DNA from: SZAS-3 sp964386785 | GTDB lineage: Bacteria > Chlamydiota > Chlamydiia > Chlamydiales > JAAKFR01 | Length of the DNA: 26,292 nt | Direction: 5' to 3' | Assembly (NCBI GenBank): GCA_964386785.1 | Contig: CAYLUD010000020.1 | Coordinates: forward strand, 1-26,292 | Shown: positions 1-7,560 of the stretch, in pieces | How positions within the stretch are numbered: the stretch's first letter is position 1 | Layout: each line of letters begins with the position of its first letter | Position numbers and translations under genes: made by a program | Notes under the pieces: model-generated | Database searches by the model: none | What the model was told of the DNA's origin: nothing | The model's input: only the letters and a program-made list of their open reading frames with translations

Positions 1-46
1 TTGGAATGAAAATCCAGTGTCCTAGACCTGACTAGACGATGGGGCC
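1..46 (-). tRNA. tRNA-Glu (anticodon TTC), 3' half cut off by the window edge
   Basis: Read on the minus strand from base 46, the sequence opens with the acceptor strand GGCCCCA, then a D-arm of the type GTCTAG...TAGGAC. The anticodon arm follows: CTGGA, loop TTTTCAT, TCCAA. The loop carries TTC, which reads glutamate codons. The 5' half strongly resembles bacterial tRNA-Glu. The variable loop, T-arm and acceptor 3' strand lie outside the window. The outermost anticodon-stem pair is C against A at the very edge. A well-placed promoter lies directly upstream, in the space after frr. Confidence 0.85.
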
Positions 47-60
47 AGACAGGAGGTGCA

Positions 61-90
61 ATTATAGACAGCCTCTCCCTTTTTGTGCAA
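61..90 (-). promoter_or_regulatory. Sigma-70-type promoter of the tRNA-Glu gene
   Basis: On the minus strand TTGCAC (bases 90-85) and a perfect TATAAT (66-61) are separated by 18 bases. The predicted transcription start falls about 7-10 bases before the tRNA 5' end at base 46. The -35 box begins immediately after the frr stop codon, so the tRNA has its own promoter rather than depending on frr read-through. Confidence 0.7.
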
Positions 91-642
91 TCAGATGGTG
101 AGAATTTCCTTTTCTTTTTGCTGTAATAGGTCGTCTGTTTCCTTACAGAATCGATCGGTGAGTTCTTGAACTTTTTTCTCACTTTTTTTTAGTCCATCTT
201 CTGGAAGGATGCCATCATCTTTTTGTTTTTTTAGAGCTTCATTGCCATCTCGTCGTATATTTCGAATCACGACTTTGGTTTCTTCACTCTTGCGTTTTGC
301 GATTTTGCACATCTCTTTACGAACAGATTCATCCATTTCGGGGACTGTTACACGAATCACATTACCGTCGATCGTAACGCGAACATTTAGGTTAGCAGCC
401 TCAATTGCTTTGCCAATAGAGGGAAGATTGCCCCGATCGAAAGGAGCAACAACGATTTGACGAGCCTCTGGGGTTGTGAGGGTGGCTACATCTTTGAGGG
501 GCATGCGGGATCCGTACACCTCAACAGTGACTTTATCTAGCATTCCCGTATTAGCACGGCCAGTACGTAGCGTACGCAACTCAGTTTTAAAATGTTCGAT
601 GGCTTGCACCATCTTCTTTTCTGTATCTTTCAGAATATCCAC
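91..642 (-). CDS. frr: Ribosome recycling factor (RRF)
   Basis: This 183-residue protein has the family's usual length. RRF works with EF-G in the cytoplasm to split the ribosome after termination. Family hallmarks are visible: an N-terminal helix containing LRTGRAN (residues 24-30), VEVYGS, PLKDVATLTTPEARQIVV near residues 48-65, and a C-terminal helix with VRKEMCKIAKRKSEETKV followed by IRRDGNEALKK. The start is GTG, not ATG, chosen because GGAG lies 5 bases before it (648-651) and the protein then begins like other RRFs. In most bacteria, including Chlamydia, pyrH precedes frr; here the 95 bases upstream hold only a hairpin that follows tsf. frr therefore probably has its own promoter. A TATGAT-like -10 lies at 673-678 on the minus strand, but I see no good -35 box. 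Confidence 0.95.
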   Translation of the reverse strand: MDILKDTEKKMVQAIEHFKTELRTLRTGRANTGMLDKVTVEVYGSRMPLKDVATLTTPEARQIVVAPFDRGNLPSIGKAIEAANLNVRVTIDGNVIRVTVPEMDESVRKEMCKIAKRKSEETKVVIRNIRRDGNEALKKQKDDGILPEDGLKKSEKKVQELTDRFCKETDDLLQQKEKEILTI

Positions 643-712
643 AACGTCTCCATCAGTTGAAGTCTAGAAGGGATCATAGAAAAGGGGTGAATAAAAGAAT
701 AGGAGAGATTAA

Positions 713-732
713 GGCCTCCCCTAAGGGAGGCC
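713..732 (-). terminator. Hairpin after tsf, probable end of the rpsB-tsf transcript
   Basis: A perfect 8-bp stem, GGCCTCCC (713-720) and GGGAGGCC (725-732), closes a 4-base loop five bases past the tsf stop codon. On the minus strand it is followed by TTAATCTCTCCT, which is only moderately T-rich, so termination may be partial. It separates tsf from frr. Confidence 0.6.
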
Positions 733-737
733 GAGAA

Positions 738-1586
738 TTACTTGCCGACTTTCCATCGTAGGAATTGTACGATGGATAGCTGCTTGCCTGTTTTCTTGGA
801 TTGATTTTCCAAAAGTTGAGCAATGGTTAGGTCGGGATTTTTTACAAAGGGTTGATTCAATAGGCATACCTGGTTGTAGAATGCCTGAAGTTTCCCCTCA
901 ATAATTTTCTCGACGATCGCCTCAGGTTTGTTCTTTACCTGTGCTCGAGCAATTTCTCGTTCTTGATGAATGAGATCTGCTGGAATTTCATTAGATGAAA
1001 TATAATCAGGAGACTCAGCAGCGATGTGCATTGCGATGTCCTTGGCGAGAGCCTGTTCTTGATCGCTGCCTGCAATTTCTACTAAGGTCACTAACTTCCC
1101 ACCTGCATGCGAATACACACCAAAAGAATGGTGAGCAGGCTTCTTGAGTAGTTGGACTCGTTTGATCTGAATATTTTCACCCAAGCTTTGCATGGTAATC
1201 GCTCGGATTTCATCCACAGAGCTCTTAGGGTCTTTTGCATAGGGCTTGGACAATAAGTCTTCTAAAGAAGCAATCGATTGATGCACCACCTGATCGGCAA
1301 GTGAGCGAGCAAAGTCTTGAAAGGTGTCATTTTTTACGACAAAATCAGTCTCTGCATAGATTTCGACTAAGGAAAGACTTCCAGGAGCCTCGGAGAAAAC
1401 GACAAGTCCCTCGTTGGTTTCTCTGGATTCTTTTTTAACTGCAGAGGCGATGCCAGCCTTGCGTAGATTCGCGATCGCAAGCTCAAGGTCACCATTAGCT
1501 GCTGTCAGTGCTTCTTTACACTTACCCACGCCAACGCCTGTGCGATTGCGTAATTCTTTGACGAGTTCTTGAGAAATATCAGTCAT
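738..1586 (-). CDS. tsf: Elongation factor Ts
   Basis: EF-Ts exchanges GDP for GTP on EF-Tu during translation. The 282-residue protein shows the N-terminal UBA-like region (ELVKELRNRTGVGVGKCKEAL, of which the RTGVGVGKCKEAL core is diagnostic), then KAGIASAVKKESRETNEG. Next is the EF-Tu-contacting motif TDFVVKND (TDFVAKN in most species; around residues 79-86), followed by the core and dimerisation region containing DIAMHIAA. Its ATG overlaps the end of rpsB by 8 bases, the usual translational coupling of these two genes. The next gene should be pyrH, but a hairpin and then frr follow instead. Confidence 0.97.
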   Translation of the reverse strand: MTDISQELVKELRNRTGVGVGKCKEALTAANGDLELAIANLRKAGIASAVKKESRETNEGLVVFSEAPGSLSLVEIYAETDFVVKNDTFQDFARSLADQVVHQSIASLEDLLSKPYAKDPKSSVDEIRAITMQSLGENIQIKRVQLLKKPAHHSFGVYSHAGGKLVTLVEIAGSDQEQALAKDIAMHIAAESPDYISSNEIPADLIHQEREIARAQVKNKPEAIVEKIIEGKLQAFYNQVCLLNQPFVKNPDLTIAQLLENQSKKTGKQLSIVQFLRWKVGK

Positions 1587-2355
1587 TGCCTTCCTTCTCC
1601 CGAATGATAGCTTCCATGTCTATAGTGAACTCTTGCTCTCCTTCTTCGATTGGGATATGCAAGGCTTGTTTTTCATCAATCACAGCTTGAGTGAGTGCGG
1701 AAATAATCAGTTTAATGCTTTTTAGGGCATCGTCATTGCATGGAATCACATGAGTAATTAAATCCGGGTCACAATTCGTGTCGACCAGACCTACAACAGG
1801 AATTCCTAACTTACGAGCTTCTAAAACGGCAATGCGTTCATGTGTAGGATCTACAACTATCAGAAGGCCTGGTAAGCGGCTCATCTTTCGTATGCCAGTT
1901 AAGTTGCGGCTTAATTTAGCTTGCTCCTTGGCTAACAAAACGAGTTCTTTTTTCTTCAAACCTTGACCGCCAGTCATGACTTGATGTTCTACCTGCTCCA
2001 GTGTTTTTACAGAGCGTCGAATAGTAGGCATATTGGTGAGCATGCCTCCTAACCAACGTTCGCAAACAAAAAACTCTCCAGATACTTCGGCAGCTTCTTG
2101 AATCACTGTTTTGGCTTGTTTCTTTGTTCCAACAAAAAGAATCGGCTCTCGTTTTGCAACGACCATCTTCACAAACGCAACTGCCTTACGTAGCTGCTCA
2201 AGGGTTTTGGCTAAGTCAATGATATCTAAGCCGGATCGGGTATCGAAGATGAATCGCTTCATCTTGGGATTCCATCGATTTTTTAAGTGGCCAAAATGGG
2301 CCCCTGCCTCTAAGAGGTCTTTAATTGAAATGTCAACAGTATCTTGATTTTGCAT
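1579..2355 (-). CDS. rpsB: 30S ribosomal protein S2
   Basis: S2 joins the small subunit late and supports binding of S1. The sequence is unmistakable: LLEAGAHFGHLKNRWNPKM near the N-terminus, FDTRSGLDIIDLAKT, ILFVGTKKQAK, RWLGGMLTN, then PVVGLVDTNCDPDLITHVIPCNDDA near the C-terminus. The open frame begins at a TTG at 2361. I prefer the ATG at 2355 (about 258 residues) because AAGG lies about 7 bases upstream and the protein then starts MQNQDTVDIS. The gene overlaps tsf by 8 bases. The leader contains a perfect inverted repeat (2396-2413). rpsB leaders are autoregulatory in some bacteria; whether this one is cannot be told from the sequence. Confidence 0.96.
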   Translation of the reverse strand: MQNQDTVDISIKDLLEAGAHFGHLKNRWNPKMKRFIFDTRSGLDIIDLAKTLEQLRKAVAFVKMVVAKREPILFVGTKKQAKTVIQEAAEVSGEFFVCERWLGGMLTNMPTIRRSVKTLEQVEHQVMTGGQGLKKKELVLLAKEQAKLSRNLTGIRKMSRLPGLLIVVDPTHERIAVLEARKLGIPVVGLVDTNCDPDLITHVIPCNDDALKSIKLIISALTQAVIDEKQALHIPIEEGEQEFTIDMEAIIREKEGND

Positions 2356-2395
2356 GTCCAAGCCTTGTCCCTCTACTTAGGTATTTCGACACGGC

Positions 2396-2413
2396 ATCCA
2401 CGCAAGCGTGGAT
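2396..2413 (-). promoter_or_regulatory. rpsB: Perfect inverted repeat in the rpsB leader
   Basis: ATCCACGC and GCGTGGAT are separated by two bases, about 40 bases before the rpsB start. It is followed on neither strand by a T-run, so it is not a clear terminator. It may be a leader RNA hairpin or a small protein-binding palindrome. A second, wider inverted repeat (AGGCCTC at 2437-2443 and GAGGCCT at 2468-2474) lies between it and the tRNA-Gly gene. Confidence 0.35.
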
Positions 2414-2490
2414 TTCGGTCTTGGTGTTATAGGAATAGGCCTCTTTTTATCTTGTGTTGTGCTCGGGGAGGCCTTACCCTTGCGAAAGAA

Positions 2491-2561
2491 AGCGCCTGAT
2501 CAGAATCGAACTGACACCAGTAGCTTGGAAGGCTACGGCTCTACCATTGAGCTACAGGCGC
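2491..2561 (-). tRNA. tRNA-Gly (anticodon TCC)
   Basis: This is a complete cloverleaf on the minus strand. The acceptor is GCGCCTG with CAGGCGC and discriminator T, and the D-arm is GCTC/GAGC. The anticodon arm is GTAGC, loop CTTCCAA, GCTAC. The T-arm is GTCAG, TTCGATT, CTGAT with one G-U pair. CCA is not encoded, so it must be added after transcription. The gene lies upstream of rpsB in the same direction and may share its transcript. Its own promoter is at 2576-2605. Confidence 0.95.
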
Positions 2562-2575
2562 ACCAAGGATCGGTT

Positions 2576-2605
2576 AATATAGTTTTTTCTCGCTTTTTAT
2601 GTAAA
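2576..2605 (-). promoter_or_regulatory. Sigma-70-type promoter of tRNA-Gly, possibly also rpsB-tsf
   Basis: On the minus strand TTTACA (2605-2600) and TATATT (2581-2576) are separated by 18 bases. The predicted start falls a few bases before the tRNA 5' end at 2561. No terminator is evident between the tRNA and rpsB, so the same promoter could serve the ribosomal genes. The region is shared with the divergent PBP2 gene. Confidence 0.6.
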
Positions 2606-2635
2606 GAAAAAAGCAGATTTTTATGATGGATTTAG

Positions 2636-5600
2636 ATGTCGTTGCGTGTTGATAAATCTATAGCAGAAAAAATTAAAATCCTGCTCATCGGGATTCTTAT
2701 AGTATTTTTATTAATCATTGCTCGTGTTTGGGTCCTTGCCATTGTATTTCACGAACAAAAAATTCTTGAATCTAAGAAAACGCAAAAGAAGGGAGTATTG
2801 GAGCGCGTGGAACGCGCTACGATATATGATCGTTGGGGAGAGGTTCTTGCGACAAATCGAATCGAATATCGAGCAGGGATTTGTTATGGAGCCATTCGAT
2901 CGATTCCCAGGGTTAAGACGGTAATGGACGAGACTGGGAAAAAGACCAAAACATTTCCACGCAAAGAATATATTCGAAAGTTAAGTTGCTTAGTTGCCGA
3001 GCAGCTTCAGCTCGATGCCGATCGAGTAGAAGACCTGATGTATTCCAAGGCGGCTGTATTGGGGTCAGCACCATATATTCTGAAACAGAATCTGTCTGAA
3101 GATAAATTTTATACGCTACGCATGTTAGAGAAAGACTGGCCTGGACTGGTCACAGAGATTGGATCTCAGAGAACCTATCCCCATGAGAGAGTAGGGAGCG
3201 AAATCTTAGGATATGTAGGTCCTATGAGTTTTCAGGAGCATAAAAAATTTTTGGAAGATCTGCAAGCCGTACGAGCAGCCCTGACGGATACACCTGAAGA
3301 CCAGGAGCTGCGGATGAGGTTGAAACAGCTGGAACAACTCACCCATCACTTGAACGAGATGACTGGCAAAATAGGAATCGAAGCGGTGCACGATGGCAGG
3401 TTGCGGGGGCAGCATGGTAGACGCACCTATTGTATCAATAGCAAGGGGCGGGTTTTAGAAGAAGGGCTGGACCGGGTGCCCTTAGAAGAAGGACATCCGA
3501 TCCAGCTTTCTATTAGCATTGAGTTGCAAGAGTATGCGGAGCAACTGCTTGCTGAATATGACGCACAAGCCCCAATCTCACAAACCACCCGTCGATCTCG
3601 TAATTCGATGCCAGAAAAACGACCTTGGATCAAACAAGGTGCTATTGTGGTGATGGATCCGAACACGGGAGAGGTGTTAACCCTAGCTTCTTTCCCTCGG
3701 TTTAACTCCAATGATTTTCTGGCATCTGGTCAAGAAGATATGGAGAATAAGCGGTGGAAGGTGAAGCAATGGTTGGAAACCGATGAATATGTGGCGGGGG
3801 TATGGGATCTACAAATACCTCTGATTCGAGAACGGTGGCACCCTTCGACTCAGACGTTTTATGAGGAGGTGACCGATCTTGATTGGGATGTATATTTAGA
3901 CCTCATTATTACACGGGACACGCCATTGCGAGAACAGTTCCATACATTTTCTCGGGTGCGCGATGCACTCGTTTTGCAGGAACTCATAGAAGAATGGATC
4001 GCTCTATACGCTCCTTTGCCTCTGGCCAAAGTAATCGACTTGTTCTATTGCGGTGGAGAGCATATCCCTAAAGGGGTACTGATTACGCTAGATGAGAGAG
4101 AACAATTTGCGCGTATCTCGCTTGAACATGCGGAACAAGTCGCCATCTTGTCTGCACGCATCTCTCCTTATTTTGATCCGATACCCTCGAACCACGACAA
4201 GTTGTTATTTGCTGATCTTATGCGACTTGCTGGCGACTTGCACTGTTGTGATCCAGTATTGCGATCCTGGTATGGATCGCAAACTCTATTCGATCGCCAT
4301 CGCCTGAATGGGGATTTTGCTCGTGTGGAAGCGGTATTGAAAAGAGGGGCTCGAGATGTATTTCGATCCATTCATTTTCGTGCATGGCGCGAGAAAGAAT
4401 TTGCTGATTTTTTAGCAAATAAAAGAAAAGAGGAAAAGGCGGCGCGGATCAAATATCCAAAACCTTATTTGGATTATTTAGATCAGGAAGAAGGTCGGCA
4501 ATTTGATCTGTTTTGGGAAACATATCGACTCCATTTATTAGAATTATTTTTAACTGGGCACTGTACGGATCCTTCGCTATTACCGTATTACGAAGGATTC
4601 CGGGATTGGTCTACAAAAGAAATCGAGCGCCATCAGGAAGGGGTATCCTGGATCCGTTCCTATCTTGCATTACAAGAATGCTTGCACAACGTTGCAGACA
4701 TTCACTACCAGGCAGCTTTAAAAACGTTTCGCCCTTTTCACGCATTGCGCCACCCTCTTTGGGGAAGATATCCATTTTTACGATGCCGCAATCGAGATGT
4801 GGGAAGGACGGAACAAGACTTGGCTTTAGGTTTTTATCCTCGTTATGGGTATGGGTATTCGCGCTCCCATGCCTTTCGACAAGCTACCACACTAGGTTCC
4901 GTCTTTAAGCTTGTGCCAGCGTATGCGGCATTACTGCAACTCTATCAAAATGGATCTCGTGGGGCGATTAACCCTCTGACGATGATTGATGATAAACATC
5001 ATACCTCTAAAGGCTGGAACGTTGGATTTTTTGCAGATGGGCGTCCTATTCCTATATTCTATCATGGAGGAAGGTTGCCTAGGACCGCTCGCGCTAGGGT
5101 AGGCTCTATTGATTTGGCAGGAGCTCTAGAGGTTTCCAGTAATCCTTATTTTTCCTTGTTAGCATCAGAGGTGCTATCCGACCCAGAAGATCTATGTGAC
5201 GCAGCTCGGAATTTAGGGTTTGGTTCTCCTACAGGTATTCCGCTGACACATGAGTATGGAGGGCATATTCCTCAGGATGTAACGTACAATCAAACAGGAT
5301 TGTATTCTATGGCGATTGGCCAACACGATCTTTTGACCACCCCGATCCAGACCGCGGTAATGCTGAGTGCCTTAGCTAATGGGGGGCAGGTATTGCAACC
5401 GATTTTGCTGGCTAAAGAAAATCCAGTTGTCCGATGGGAGGTTCCTTTGCCTAAAGAGGTAAAACGTCCTTTGTTTGAGGGGATGCGGCGTGTGGTTTCT
5501 GGGGATCGTGGTACCGCTCGAGGCATGGGGTCTAAATTTGACTCGGAGTTAGTTGCTCGCGTATTTGGGAAAACAGGTACTGCAGAGGTCGTGGAAAATT

Positions 5601-5803
5601 ATGGCTGTGATTCACAATCTCAGTATATTAAAACTAAAGCGGTTTGGTTTGGCTCTATTGTTCAAGATGTGCATCACAATCCTGAACTTGTGATTGTGGT
5701 CTACCTGCGACAGGGTGATAATGGTCGATTCGCCTTACCTCTTGTTTTGAAAATAGCAAAGAAATGGGAGACCTTAGCGGCGTTGCATAACGAACATTCT
5801 TAG
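2636..5803 (+). CDS. pbp2: Penicillin-binding protein 2 (class B peptidoglycan transpeptidase) with large insert
   Basis: This DD-transpeptidase cross-links peptidoglycan; in Chlamydia PBP2 acts in the transient division ring. The protein has 1055 residues. A short N-terminal tail and one membrane segment (about 13-38) are followed by a dimerisation/pedestal region with YDRWGEVLATN (64-74) and SQRTYPHERVGSEILGYVG (177-195). The transpeptidase domain carries all three catalytic motifs: SVFK with the acylated Ser755, SSN (834-836) and KTG (989-991). The stretch from about 365 to 725, between GEVLTLASFPRFNSNDF and the SxxK motif, has no counterpart in ordinary PBP2/PBP3 and is rich in charged and aromatic residues. 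The chlamydial homologue (CT682, from memory) is similarly long, so the insert appears to be lineage-typical. The ribosome-binding site is weak. The gene is divergent from tRNA-Gly. Confidence 0.93.
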   Translation: MSLRVDKSIAEKIKILLIGILIVFLLIIARVWVLAIVFHEQKILESKKTQKKGVLERVERATIYDRWGEVLATNRIEYRAGICYGAIRSIPRVKTVMDETGKKTKTFPRKEYIRKLSCLVAEQLQLDADRVEDLMYSKAAVLGSAPYILKQNLSEDKFYTLRMLEKDWPGLVTEIGSQRTYPHERVGSEILGYVGPMSFQEHKKFLEDLQAVRAALTDTPEDQELRMRLKQLEQLTHHLNEMTGKIGIEAVHDGRLRGQHGRRTYCINSKGRVLEEGLDRVPLEEGHPIQLSISIELQEYAEQLLAEYDAQAPISQTTRRSRNSMPEKRPWIKQGAIVVMDPNTGEVLTLASFPRFNSNDFLASGQEDMENKRWKVKQWLETDEYVAGVWDLQIPLIRERWHPSTQTFYEEVTDLDWDVYLDLIITRDTPLREQFHTFSRVRDALVLQELIEEWIALYAPLPLAKVIDLFYCGGEHIPKGVLITLDEREQFARISLEHAEQVAILSARISPYFDPIPSNHDKLLFADLMRLAGDLHCCDPVLRSWYGSQTLFDRHRLNGDFARVEAVLKRGARDVFRSIHFRAWREKEFADFLANKRKEEKAARIKYPKPYLDYLDQEEGRQFDLFWETYRLHLLELFLTGHCTDPSLLPYYEGFRDWSTKEIERHQEGVSWIRSYLALQECLHNVADIHYQAALKTFRPFHALRHPLWGRYPFLRCRNRDVGRTEQDLALGFYPRYGYGYSRSHAFRQATTLGSVFKLVPAYAALLQLYQNGSRGAINPLTMIDDKHHTSKGWNVGFFADGRPIPIFYHGGRLPRTARARVGSIDLAGALEVSSNPYFSLLASEVLSDPEDLCDAARNLGFGSPTGIPLTHEYGGHIPQDVTYNQTGLYSMAIGQHDLLTTPIQTAVMLSALANGGQVLQPILLAKENPVVRWEVPLPKEVKRPLFEGMRRVVSGDRGTARGMGSKFDSELVARVFGKTGTAEVVENYGCDSQSQYIKTKAVWFGSIVQDVHHNPELVIVVYLRQGDNGRFALPLVLKIAKKWETLAALHNEHS

Positions 5804-5857
5804 GTGAAGTTGGCATCTTTCTTGCGACAGGTTAGGTAACCTAGACAAGGAGTATCC

Positions 5858-6859
5858 ATGGAGTATTCACCCACCTCTCGAAATTCCCAAATGGCAAAAG
5901 AATTTTTTTGTCAGGGAGTAGGTAAATTTTTAGACGGAAAATATGAAGAAGCGCAGAAAGAGTTTACGGTTGCTCTAGAGCACGATGCTAGTTTACCTTT
6001 AGCGTATTGCTACTTAGGGATCATTTCTTTGGAATTAGGTCGGGTAGAGGAAGGAGTGCGTTGGTGTGAAAAGGGTTTGCAAATTGACCCTGAGAACGGG
6101 TATTTGCACTATTGTCTTGGTGCTGCATTTGAAAAGCAGGGAGACGCGGAATCGGCGATAGATCAGTATCAGAGATATTTAGAAGAACACCCTGAAGATC
6201 CAGAATGTTTATTTTCTATGGGATGTGTTTTGGATCATTTGAAGCAAACAGAAGAAGCGATTTGGTATTACCGAGAGAGTTTGCGGCTAGATGCCAATCA
6301 TCATAAGGCTGCATACAATTTAGCCCTTGCACTTTCTGACATAGGAGAAACCAAGGAGGCGTTAGAGTATTTAGAGCGCACGGTAGCAATTCAACCTACC
6401 TATTGGAAAGGATGGGTGAAACTTGGTTTGCTCCATTCCTTAGATAAACAATGGGATCAGGCGGCACATGCCTATGAGCAAGCAATTCAACTACAGCCTA
6501 CCGTATCTGACAGCCATTACAACCTAGGATTATGTTATCTGACACTTAACCAACCTAAACAGGCTTTGGAATCCTTTCAGTCTGCTTTACAGCTTAATCC
6601 TCAGGATGCAGACTCTGCATTCTATCGAGCTTTGGCTCACATGGACTTGAAAGAGGGAGAAGCGGCAATTGCGGCTCTTTGCGAAACATTAGCTATAGAT
6701 TTGGATCATGAGAAATCTCATTATCTATTGGGACGCTTATATTATGAAACTGGTGATCAGGAGAAAGCAGAGAAAGAACTAGGTTTTCTGTCTCACCGTA
6801 AATCATCGTATCATGAAGTGTTGCAAGAGTACATGAACATGTCCACCAAGGCTAGGTAA
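5858..6859 (+). CDS. Tetratricopeptide-repeat protein (CT683-like)
   Basis: This 333-residue protein is built almost wholly of about nine 34-residue TPRs, from about residue 14 to 325. Typical TPR spacing is clear in GKYEEAQKEFTVALEHDASL, GDAESAIDQYQRYLEEHPED, EEAIWYYRESLRLDANHHKA and QPKQALESFQSALQLNPQDA. There is no signal peptide or membrane segment, so it is probably a cytoplasmic protein-interaction scaffold. An AAGGAG site (5847-5852) lies 5 bases before the ATG. It follows PBP2 by 54 bases and may be co-transcribed with it. From memory the Chlamydia gene after pbpB (CT683) is also a TPR protein of this length, so orthology is likely. Its partner is unknown; a type III secretion chaperone-like or cell-division role would be speculation. 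Confidence 0.88.
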   Translation: MEYSPTSRNSQMAKEFFCQGVGKFLDGKYEEAQKEFTVALEHDASLPLAYCYLGIISLELGRVEEGVRWCEKGLQIDPENGYLHYCLGAAFEKQGDAESAIDQYQRYLEEHPEDPECLFSMGCVLDHLKQTEEAIWYYRESLRLDANHHKAAYNLALALSDIGETKEALEYLERTVAIQPTYWKGWVKLGLLHSLDKQWDQAAHAYEQAIQLQPTVSDSHYNLGLCYLTLNQPKQALESFQSALQLNPQDADSAFYRALAHMDLKEGEAAIAALCETLAIDLDHEKSHYLLGRLYYETGDQEKAEKELGFLSHRKSSYHEVLQEYMNMSTKAR

Positions 6860-7560
6860 GATCTCTGTTGATCAGGATAGCAGGAGAAAGCTGCTTTGAC
6901 GATGTGCTACTCCATATGGAAATAGAGCTGTATGTAGGAGGGTTTCTTGTCAGGGGCATCAAGGGATAGCATATCGCATGTATATGAGGCGCACACGTGC
7001 CCGTTTTTAGGGCGCGGAAGATTTGGATAAGCTTAGCGCCTATGGAAATAAGCATTTATGGTTGTTTGATCTAAATCAACAGTTTTTATGGCAAAGGCAT
7101 AACGGGCCACAGTCGATGGATCTCCACCTTATGAAAGAAATCCTATCGGGAGGAAAACTCTATCAGATCAAAAAAATCCCTCTTAATGAGACGATGGTCA
7201 ATCGTAACATCCCTATTTGCATTACAGAGATTGGGGGGGAATACAGACAAGCTCTCCCCCTCTAGACACTACAAACGGACTGAGAGGAGCAGACCACTAA
7301 GCCCTACCTATTATCTGTTTGTATGATGATCTCCTTGTCAGGTATTTGCGTCCTTAAGCGCATAAGGACATAATCAATCATAGTACGCGCGTTCCATCCA
7401 TATCCTATGCCGGTCTGCTCCAGATGATTCTGAAATCAGCTAGGGAACATCTAGGTCTTATGTCGCAGAGTTCCATATTTAAAAAATATGTAGCGATTAC
7501 CTTGGAAAATTGGGGAAAATGCATGACAAGGAGTTCTGTTTTGCGTATGATTCTTGCCAA
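6860..7560 (+). other. Non-coding or decayed region upstream of sufB, with inverted repeats
   Basis: About 700 bases hold no recognisable gene. An open frame at 7023-7265 (80 residues from a TTG, no good ribosome-binding site) has no family I recognise and is preceded by stops in all frames; it may be a remnant. Further on, GGAGCAGACC (7286-7295) and GGTCTGCTCC (7412-7421) form a perfect 10-bp inverted repeat. It encloses three smaller potential helices: TACCT/AGGTA (7305-7309 and 7340-7344), GTCCTTA/TAAGGAC (7350-7356 and 7363-7369) and CATAG/CTATG (7379-7383 and 7405-7409). Together they could fold into a branched leader RNA for the suf operon, but it matches no riboswitch class I know. Confidence 0.35.

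Noticed and set aside
5830..5845. AGGTTA/TAACCT palindrome between pbp2 and the TPR gene as an operator
   Set aside because: It is only 6 bp per arm with no promoter next to it; such short palindromes are expected by chance.
7023..7265. 80-residue open frame between the TPR gene and sufB
   Set aside because: It has a TTG start, no ribosome-binding site, a stop just upstream and no recognised family; kept only as a possible remnant within the intergenic entry.
7278..7300. CTGAGA followed by GACC, as in a TPP riboswitch
   Set aside because: The rest of the TPP core (the ACCTGATCTGG and GCGTAGGGA elements) is absent.
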